64,000 nt of DNA from Trebouxia sp. TZW2008 (Eukaryota; Chlorophyta; Trebouxiophyceae; Trebouxiales; Trebouxiaceae): the NCBI GenBank assembly GCA_002118135.1, contig BDIU01000416.1:124001-188000 (forward strand), given 5' to 3'. Positions 56,070 to 64,000 of this stretch are shown piece after piece. Within the stretch, counting starts at the first letter, position 1. Each line of letters begins with the position of its first letter. Made by a program: the position numbers and the translations under genes. The notes under the pieces are model-generated. The model had not been told where the DNA came from and made no database searches. It was given only the letters and a program-made list of their open reading frames with translations.

Positions 56070-59000
56070 ATGAACATGCCCAGCCAGAATGCGACTGGTC
56101 TCGACATGTTTGTCGGATCCGGCTTGGATTACCTGCCCGAGGTCAGCCTTGAGGATTTGGACACGGACCTGTTGAGCTCAAACATATCCCCAAACCTCGG
56201 TCAAGACTTGTCCAACGGCTTCACTCCACTGGCAGCTTCACTTGGGACATTTGGGCCTGGTAGCAGATACATGTTGGACCCCTACCTGCCTTCAGTAGCT
56301 CAGCTATCCCAGCTTCCTTTCATGCCTGCAGCAGGCAATCCTCCTATGCCAAGCTGGAACTTAGGTGCGCCAAAATCACCAATGTTCTCGTTGTGGCGTG
56401 ACTTTAACTACAGTAGCATCGCAGTTTGCGTGTTGCTGCAGGAACAAGCGCTAGTCAACCTGCACAGCCATTTGGACTCATGGATCCTGCAGCAAATGCG
56501 CAGCTGGAGCCATTTAGTCATGCAGATCATTCCGGCACTGCTTCAGGATCAGGGGAGCTCAACCCAGGAGCTCCAGAGACTATGGATGCCAAAGCCAAGA
56601 TACGAGACAAAAACAAAAGAGCGCAAAAACGGTTTCGTGAGCGAAAAAAGGTGGGGTGCTGACAATTTTCCCTGTCTCCTGAGCTCTATCCTGCACACCA
56701 TTGCCCCGGGAACTTGACTGACGGACAATGCCGCCTCAGCCCAATGACAGGAGCTAGGCATAGAGATTGCGCCCTTACAGCTCATAAGGCTTTGCCAACT
56801 GTCAGCTGCAGTTTTGCACAAGCAAGCTATTGCTTTACAGGCCTTGAGCAAAGCACCATGCAATACTTTGCTACTTGCATGCTGACAGATGCTCTCTCCT
56901 GCACATTGTTGGCCCATGTGGCATGTCAACCTAAACTTGAGCTGCTGACACTTTTTAGAAGTTGTGGCATCTGTACCACACCAGATGCAAGTCTGTCTGT
57001 GTGACAGGAAATACTGAGTGCTTGCTCAAAGGCATGCAGCTAAAGGTAATGCCATAGTGCATGACGCAATCATATACAGGAGCAAGCTCAGGAGACAGAG
57101 CAACAGCTGACAGACCTGACTGCTGAGATATATAGATTCCAGGCCAGGACAGATATTCCTGTTGTCAATTTTGTAGTGCTCAGGGCAATGGTGTGCAGGA
57201 TAGAGCTCAGGAGACAACAACACAGACATAGACCTGACTGCTGAGATGGAAAGAATCCAGGCTGAGACATTTCTTCTTGTTCTGGTTGTTATAGAGCATG
57301 GGGCAATGGTGTGCAGGAAAGAGCACGGGAGACAGGGAAACAGATGACAGACCTGACTGCTGAGATGGAAGAAATCCAGGCTGAGACATTTCTTCTTGTT
57401 CTGGTTGTTATAGAGCATGGAGCAATGGTGTGCAGGAAAGAGCACAGGAGACAGGGAAACAGATGACAGACCTGACTGCTGAGATGGACAGGACCCAAGC
57501 TGAGACAGTCATTCTTGTTTCGATTGTTGTATGGCATTGGGCAATGATATGCAGGAGAGAGCACAGGAGACAGGGAAACAGATGACAGACCTGACTGCTG
57601 AGATGGACAGGACCCAAGCTGAGACAGTCATTCTTGTTTCGATTGTTATATGGCATTGGGCAATGATATGCAGGAGAGAGCTCAAGAGACAGAGAAACAG
57701 ATGACAGACCTGACTGCTGAGATGGAAACAATCCAGGCTGAGACAAAGAAGCTAGAGGAGAGGAATCAGCTGCTGGAGAAAGTTTTGAGCCTGAACAAAA
57801 TAGAGGCGCCAGCTCCTTCAAGAGGTCCTTTAGAACTTGTAAGACGCTTCTTTATGCTTTCTCTGCTCTTGCTTCCTTTCCACCCCTTCATGCAGCTGTT
57901 CAATGCAACGATGACTCCACTCCTGTACAAGGCAGACTTTTCAGTCAGCGCGACCAGTAATGTGTCATGTTTGTTGCCGCCTGAGCATGCAACACACACT
58001 GACCCATGCTTCTTGGCCAGCACTCAAGCTCCTCGTATGATCATTTAAAATTGGCAATTTTGTCTCACATCCTTGTAATGTATTGCAATGTATTTGAGTT
58101 GCATCCTTCTACAAGTTGTCCTATGTCGGTTCATCATTGCAGACTCCTGACACCTTGAAGACCCGCTGCAACCCCTATGGAGCGGAGTTTGAGGTCTTCC
58201 CACCTGACAAAGTGCTGCCTGTTTCAGTCCTCACAACACAACGAAAGGCCATGACAGTTCAAGAGATCAAGGACATGTCGTGGGAGCAGCATGTGCTTCT
58301 GTGGAAGGTATGACATGTCCATGCATGTTGAGGCTGCTTTTATAGATGGCGGTTCCTTCTCTCAAGATCACTCTCAATGCTGTGTACTTCCTTGTCACCA
58401 CCTGTTGCAATGGCACAAATTTGGATATGCCAAATGCACCTGTTTGCGGCTCACTACGTCAAGAATTGCATGCTCTTTCTGCTGTTAGTGCCCAGCAGCA
58501 TTTTGCTGTGGCTGCCAATAGCGCCATACATTGCTGCATACAAAGCTTGTTTGCAATAGGGCAGCATACGTCACGTCTGTTTGCGCACAGCTTTCTACTC
58601 CCGCCTGCTGCATAAAGCATGCATGACATCTGTGCAGCAAAGTCTGCATGTGCGCACTGCGCCTGTTCAACCAAAGATGCATAAGCTTACCACCAACAGT
58701 AGCGCTGCAGAACGCCAAGTGTCTCATGACAACAAGCTCAGTAAACAGCCTACTAGCACCAAACTTCAAGACTCACAGCAGCTTAATGATGGTTATACTG
58801 TGCAGGCATATTGTGCCAAACTAGCAACCTTGCTGTCAAAAGCCAATGGTGACCCAGAGTCAGAGGCTGGCTTGGAATCACAGGTGATTTTGCAGATCAT
58901 GTGTAGTAGTGTGAGGTACCACCTCGCCGTCTAGCTAGCAATGCCTTTTATCCCATGCACGCTCTGTAACATCATCTGTGCACCATGAGTGGATGCTGTC

Positions 59001-61216
59001 ATTAGACATGTTCAGCAAGGCAGCGACTGAGCTGTACAAGCTGGAGCAGAGGGCGCATTCTTGTCAGTGATTGTTGCTGCACACATAACGCAGCATCATC
59101 ATATGTTCATCCAGGCAAATTGAGTCAGGGCAACAGTCTCCCTGTGAGCTGCGGGCTGTTACAAATTGCGCAGAACATTGCCTGGCCCAAAGAGCATGAC
59201 GCCTGGCACGGCTGTGACAAGCAACATCTTGTAGCGATGGATGAACGCCTACAGGGTGTGATCTTCTTGCAGTTATATGTTGCTTGCATGGAGGAAGCCC
59301 AAAAGTTGCTGTGATGTGACTTGCTTGTGTTGTCTGCAGAGTACAGTCCAAGAAGCGGTTGCCATGTGCTCAGTCAAAGCAATGTATGATCCTTACGGTT
59401 TGCAACACTTTTACATCGCACGTATGGAAGAGGCACGCCGTATCAGCAAGCAGAAGACACCCTCATCTGAGGCCATGGCAGCATTGATGGCTAAAGTACT
59501 GGTGCGCCCTTGCCCCCCCTTTCCCTCAGGAACTCCCCCCCTCCCCCCCCCGCCGCCCCCGCCGCATTATCCCCATCAGTTCTTATCTTCTCCCAAACAT
59601 TGCTTGCAGCATTGTGAAAGCATTGACTTTGTTTATGTGCATGGCTCTGCCAGGTGTCGGCGTCTACACATATTCTCATGTTTGAGCTGTCGTCCAGCAC
59701 TCGATCAATTTGCTAGAAGATGCATGCGTGACATTCTTCAGTCAGCCTTGTGGGTGCAGCTTTGTGTTTTGATCACTCACGCAGAGATGCTGTCGACATT
59801 GCCAGTTCAAGCCTTCAAGAGCTTGCTTTGTACTCAGATATTTGCATGCATCACATGATGCACTTACTGTCTTTCATCCTGTGTCGGCAAGACTTGCAAA
59901 ACGCAATGTCATGTTGCGTTCATTGGTTGACTGCAGGGGTCATTAGGTCTTTCAGATCAGCAGAAGCAGGGCCTACTTGACTTGCGACAGTGGGTGCTGC
60001 CACAGATTGGCCAGCTTATGAGAGAGCGCGAGCGCCTCAGCACAGCTTTGCAATCCATCACCAAAGATGGCCATAAGCAGGTATGCCTGGCAAACAAAGC
60101 ACAATGCCGCAGAACAATCATTTCAAGCCCGCATGAATAAGTTGTTGAGCACCTCTTTGGTTTTGGCAATATGCATGAGACTAGCCTTTTGTTTTTGGTC
60201 TTGTCTGACAGCTCATGTGTTAAGGTGACTCATTCAGGCAAAAGCATACTGTGCCAAGCTAGCAGTGAGTTGCGTAGGCTGCAAAGTCCCATGCTGTTTG
60301 ATCTGTTGCTTGTGCCGATCTGCATGGCATGCTATTGTTGTAGACCAGTCAACACAAACATGCAGCATTGATGCCTCGACAGTTCAGAAGCATACATTGC
60401 TGCAGCATTTGCACTTGCAGGCTCCTCCTGAGCAATGTGCATATGTGTGTTTTATTGGACCAATGGATTCTTTAGAGCTTAAATGTTGCTATAATGGCCA
60501 ACAATGGATTGCAGTAAAATTCTACCGCTTGCTCATTAGCTACCTCGTGGGAGTGTGCTACCAGATGACTGACTAAATAAATATGCACGCAGGAAGTGCT
60601 GTTTGACAGCAAGCGCCTGTCTGACGCTCATGTCCAAGCAGCTGACATCTTGACAGAGCTTTACAGTAACCTGAAAGAGGATTCAGTGCTGTCCATACAG
60701 ATGTCAAGCGCACTCTGGCGCAAGGTCTGCCCCCAATGCTGCCGTGTACCTATTGCATGATTGTTAGCATGCTGCTAGCGAAGGGCCATGCTGCTAATGT
60801 CATGTGCCTTATCACTGAAACATAGCACACCGTTGTTGATTCATCACGCCCCAATCCTGTTAACTTCTCATGGTTGCAAAATCTACATTTCCATCAAGTG
60901 TGACAATGCATGTGATGTGCATGCATGGCTATGGATGGCATGTCAACACAAAACCAATGACCAACTTTTGTACTGCTCACCCCTATGCAATCTGTGCTGC
61001 TGACCACACCTGCGATCTGTGTCCCTGGTGCTGCAGCTGATCACTCCTTTCCAGCTGGCAACCATAGCAGTTGAGACATATCCTTGGGTCCCTGACACTG
61101 GTGCATTGCTCAATCAACTTGCAGCTGAAGATGGGCAACCATCTGCAGTTGAGCTACTTGGCTTTGGGGAGTTTGGCGTTCATGCAAGCAACAGGACAGC
61201 AGTCAAAACCTCTTAG
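56070..61216 (+). CDS. bZIP transcription factor
   Basis: Nine exons in frame: 56070-56364, 56442-56650, 57674-57838, 58143-58307, 58806-58883, 59340-59501, 59937-60080, 60593-60724, 61037-61216 (1,530 nt, 509 residues). The start is the Met of MNMPSQNATG; an in-frame Met at 56,040 would add ten residues. The N-terminus is acidic and Ser/Pro-rich, as in activation domains. Residues about 145-170 form the basic region NKRAQKRFRERKK, with the bZIP N-x7-R spacing and a Phe as in AP-1/Yap-like factors. The next exon gives the leucine zipper (heptads through EMETIQAETKKLEERNQLLEK). The C-terminal 300 residues are helical, with RQWVLPQIGQLMRERERLST and a final YPWVPDTGALLNQL, a conserved-looking region whose fold I cannot name. 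It acts in the nucleus on DNA; targets unknown. The intron before the zipper exon carries five decoy copies of its acceptor edge. Confidence 0.85.
57080..57790 (+). repeat. Six-copy, 119-bp array of the bZIP zipper exon edge
   Basis: Acceptors (CAG then G) fall at 57,080, 57,199, 57,317, 57,436, 57,555 and 57,674, almost exactly 119 bp apart. Each unit encodes MTDLTAEMERIQAET-like sequence for about 70 nt and then intron. Only the sixth continues into KKLEERNQLLEK and a GTAAGA donor. Units 4-6 are nearly identical, so the array is young. Confidence 0.85.
59255..59315 (+). repeat. Copy of part of bZIP exon 59340-59501
   Basis: Encodes LQLYVACMEEAQKL, matching LQHFYIARMEEARRI in the exon, about 140 bp upstream; a TTGCAG precedes it. 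It ends in TGA with no donor. Confidence 0.55.
60235..60275 (+). repeat. Copy of the start of bZIP exon 58806-58883, moved downstream
   Basis: After a TTCAG, the segment reads GCAAAAGCATACTGTGCCAA and encodes AYCAKLA, the same as the exon start at 58,806, then a GTGAGT. Unlike the other copies it lies about 1.4 kb and two exons away from its source. Confidence 0.5.
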
Positions 61217-61286
61217 CTTGCTGTGGTGTCAATATGAGAAAGCTGATGGAAGGCTCTCAAAGCAGGACAAATTAGGCACACCACAG

Positions 61287-61418
61287 ACAAAGGGCTGAGC
61301 CCTCGTAGGTCATGTTTTTGCTGGTTGCTGCTTTGAGAGCAGCAATCCCGGGCTACCTTTTTAGACAGAGGCTCCAATTATGGCGCCTAATTGCATAGGC
61401 TTTTCTTTTCTATGCTGA
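61287..61418 (+). repeat. Dispersed repeat family B, copy 2
   Basis: About 130 bp highly similar to 26,148-26,278, including AGGGCTGAGCCCT and GAGAGCAGCAATCCCGG. It lies 70 bp after the bZIP stop codon and would be part of its 3' UTR or flank. Confidence 0.6.
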
Positions 61419-61939
61419 TCCGCTGCTCAGTCTTGAAGAGATAGATTGCAGTGATTGACTTTCCGGTGAATGCTTGTGAAGTGAACGCAAATACTCAGTG
61501 TTGCATACAATTGACTGTACTGCAGCAGGCACTGTCTGCACTTCTGGTTCTAGAATCCAGTGAATCAGCCATTAGACTTAGTACAGCTTCTGAACTTTGT
61601 TCGCATCGGCTAGACATGTTGGTTGTTTTACTGACCGACTGCATCAATTTTGTCAGGAATTTTGTCATGAAGTCCGTCACTTAAGTCCCAAAATGCTATG
61701 TCAAAACGAGTGTTGTACAAAGGGATTTTGTATTTGAAGCATACAGATGATCAAGCCCACAGTGGCACAGACTGCAATGCTGGCAATTTTGTACATCATG
61801 CTCGTGTCTCATCGTCAACGCTGCTTCTGTTCAGCTAGCTATGCAATTTAAACCTTGATGCATAACATTTGTCTGAAGTAAGACTGTCGATTTCATGACT
61901 TGAATGCTTCTTGTATGATACAGCGCTGGGCACAGCTGC

Positions 61940-62540
61940 ATGAAATGTGTATGCTCAAGGGGTCAGACACACTTAGGCTGCACTCAACCAAAGATTTTCT
62001 CCTTTGCTGACTGTAGACTGTCGCCGACCTTTTCACCAGCTTCTTCATACCTGCAAGTGGTCACCATTCACAGTCATCAAGTGGGTGAGGTAGGCGTTGC
62101 TTTTGCTGCAAGAAGTGCATGCCATGCATACTTTGCAGCGATGCTGATCAGTGCAGGCAATGCACTGCACCCACTTGCTCTTGCCCTCAGGGTAGTACGC
62201 GTCTCCCTCTGTAGTGCTATCAGACCTCGGCTGGTCAAGCGTGGATGGAGTGGTGTCATTTTCCCTGCAAATTGCATCAGTGTTTCATGCCTGCCTGCTG
62301 CAGATCATCACCAGGCCATCAGTATGCCTGAAGTACTGTTTGCCGATGGCACACGTCCTGAGCAAGCGTACGCACGTTCATACACTCACGATGTTGTGAC
62401 GTGTGTATCCGCCGAGTCCTCTGTTTTGTTTTGAAACGCCTTTGCAGCTTCTACAGAGTCTTCTATCGAGCTTGACTTGGGTTTTTCAGACATGTTTCCG
62501 GTGCTGGGCGTCGATGCCTGAATTCAGCTGCAAAATTCCT
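61940..62540 (+). other. Possible small multi-exon gene, unresolved
   Basis: Coding-like pieces follow one another: TVADLFTSFFIPASG near 62,019, VLSDLGWSSVDGVVSFSLQ near 62,214-62,275, ISMPEVLFADGTRPEQAYAR near 62,305-62,390, and ESSIELDLGFSDMFPVLGVD ending in TGA at about 62,521. Each has a nearby acceptor, but donors and phases do not chain cleanly. It may be a real short gene or a decayed one; the family is not recognised. Confidence 0.3.
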
Positions 62541-63310
62541 GTGAGTTCTGGCGTCTGCGTCGGAATTGTACTCAACGAGCATAGCGGGACCTGACGCTGA
62601 CTGTAAATATGACTGCATGCAGCTGCACCTACTTGTCACCTGTTAAGACCGCTTTCCACCAAATGGACGCACGTCTCTCCCTTCTTGCGAGGATTACGAT
62701 GTGGCAGCGTTGGCAACGGAGGAAGGTTGGCGCTTCTTGCGCCGGAAGCCAAGAATTGATTGTTGCTACCCTCGACTAGACTCAGCTTTCGATTGGGGAC
62801 ACCCGCTTTCCTCCCCACCGAGCCCGAGCCCACCCTCCCTGGTCTAGCAGTGGCCAAGCACAACTGGTTCAAGTCATTGACTGTTCCGAAGTGGCTGCAG
62901 CCCACTACTGCATGCATTGTCAAGTTGCTGCTGACCAAGCAGCTCAAGGGTCTGTGCAGTTGAATGGCACAAGGTGTTGTGAGTGCAAACGGATCAACAG
63001 TTGACTCAGGGATTGGCTTGATGTATGTGCTCTTTTTGCAGCGCTATGTTTCCTTTAGAAGGTAGCACACAGAAGCAATTTGCACAAACACGCAGCTGAC
63101 TTTACTGAGCCCAGCAGCCCTTGCAGGCAAATTCAACAGTAATGTCATACTCTACTGTGACAGTTGAAACACAATGTCTACACCATTGGGTGTCATGATG
63201 GGAGCCTCTGTGGAGCAGCCTTAGATCATCAGTATGTTCATGAAAGGATCATTGCCAGCTAAATCTATACAGTCAGCATTTGGGTCTGTATTTGTCATGT
63301 ACTTCAGGGC
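62541..63310. other. Intergenic region before the LRR gene
   Basis: Contains short frames on both strands (62,636-62,963) without family signal or splice support. Otherwise nothing is seen. Confidence 0.4.
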
Positions 63311-63315
63311 TTACA
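63311..63315 (-). terminator. TGTAA polyadenylation signal of the LRR gene
   Basis: TTACA on the plus strand lies about 130 bases beyond the LRR stop codon on the minus strand. Confidence 0.4.
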
Positions 63316-63443
63316 TTGCAAGCATGCTTGCCTGTCAAAAGTCTAAGCGCGTGACAAGCTGTAAAGACTGCAGAAAACTAGCTGAAAACCAAATTCACAT
63401 GACTGACCAAAGGCCTTCTGAACAAAACTGTTGTGCTAGCTAT

Positions 63444-64000
63444 CTATCTGGCTGTATCACACCACAGAAGCGGCTTCCACTTGTGCTCCAAGTCTATCTG
63501 AATTGACCGTCTGCAGAACATGTCCTGACATAGCAAGTTCACTAGCTTGAGGAAAGATTGTGCTATCTGATCTTCCCGGTCTGCAGCACCATTGTAACTA
63601 GCCTTCAGCAGTACAATTCTCTCTAGTTTTGACAACCTCTTGATAAGGCGGATAACCATGGCAATGATATCATTGTACGCCATGTCTGTAGCGTCAAAAC
63701 TCAACAGCTGCAATTCGGAAGCTTTATCTAGTACACTGACATCCAGAAAAGATGAGCGCTCCTGAAACTGCAGCTCCTTCAAGTTTGTCAGATATGGCCC
63801 TGCCGGCAGCATCCTAAACTTGTTCCAGCCTAAGTCAAGTGACGTCACGCTTGTGATGCTCAAGATATCATCAGGAAACTGCTCCAGACTACTTGAGATA
63901 GACAGTCGCTTGAGGGATGTAAGAGCAGAGATTCCAGACAGCTCGAGGTGCTGCCCTGGTCTGTAGTCCTCGCTCAACAGCAGACTGGTGAGGTGATTCA
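63444..64000 (-). CDS. Leucine-rich-repeat protein, 3' end only
   Basis: An open frame enters from the right edge of the window (NHLTSLLLSED) and ends at a stop at 63,444, giving about 185 C-terminal residues. Repeats include LTSLKRLSISSSLEQFP and VTSLDLGWNKFRMLPAG, the LxxLxxLxLxxN pattern of LRR proteins, then a less regular helical end (MVIRLIKRLSKLERIVLL). The LRR part would serve protein binding; the partner and any N-terminal domain are outside the window. No intron is seen in this piece. Confidence 0.75.
   Translation of the reverse strand, partial: NHLTSLLLSEDYRPGQHLELSGISALTSLKRLSISSSLEQFPDDILSITSVTSLDLGWNKFRMLPAGPYLTNLKELQFQERSSFLDVSVLDKASELQLLSFDATDMAYNDIIAMVIRLIKRLSKLERIVLLKASYNGAADREDQIAQSFLKLVNLLCQDMFCRRSIQIDLEHKWKPLLWCDTAR

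Noticed and set aside
62636..62963. Opposite-strand frames of about 70-100 codons
   Set aside because: No family signal, no splice context and mutual overlap.
1..64000. Bacterial or viral origin
   Set aside because: Dense GT-AG introns with consistent phases, TGTAA signals and eukaryote-only families exclude it.

Overview
The window is nuclear DNA of an intron-rich eukaryote, most likely a green alga (Chlorophyta; a desiccation-tolerant trebouxiophyte or lichen photobiont would fit, but the sequence alone does not fix the genus). Reasons: every recognisable protein is split by GT-AG introns whose phases join in frame; TGTAA, the chlorophyte polyadenylation signal, lies just behind several stop codons; a very large LEA-type desiccation protein is present; and there is a P5B-type cation/polyamine-pump ATPase and a plant/alga-style bZIP factor. 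No operons, ribosome binding sites or CRISPR arrays are present. All gene models were built by hand from splice sites and phase.

Layout: (1) 1-15,272, plus strand: a giant LEA group-3-like protein whose 5' end lies outside the window (about 1,790 residues visible). (2) 16,174-29,431, plus: a huge low-complexity Ser/Gln/Ala-rich protein (16 exons, about 2,256 residues), function unknown. (3) 30,125-30,943, minus: a 131-residue protein with an organelle-targeting-like N-terminus. (4) 32,109 to about 49,490, minus: a P5B ATPase, about 20 exons and about 1,300 residues. (5) 50,587-55,204, minus: a 795-residue, 10-exon protein joining an alpha/beta-hydrolase fold to a glycosidase-like beta-propeller. 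(6) 56,070-61,216, plus: a 509-residue, 9-exon bZIP transcription factor, divergent from gene 5 across 865 bp. (7) 63,444-64,000, minus: the 3' end of a leucine-rich-repeat protein.

The outstanding feature is shared by most of the unrelated genes: exons, or the exon edges carrying one splice site, are tandemly duplicated inside the neighbouring introns with periods of about 80-270 bp. Examples are nine copies of the ATPase actuator exon, six of the bZIP zipper exon, four of the ATPase GDGxND exon, about seven of an ATPase N-domain exon, five of a membrane-entry exon and four of a LEA exon. Usually one copy per array has intact splice sites on both sides and joins the rest of the gene; the others are decayed. 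The symmetric 123-nt actuator exon is the best candidate for alternative splicing; the rest look like intron growth by repeated tandem duplication. Three small dispersed repeat families (one with pogo-like ends) and several minisatellites also sit in introns and flanks.
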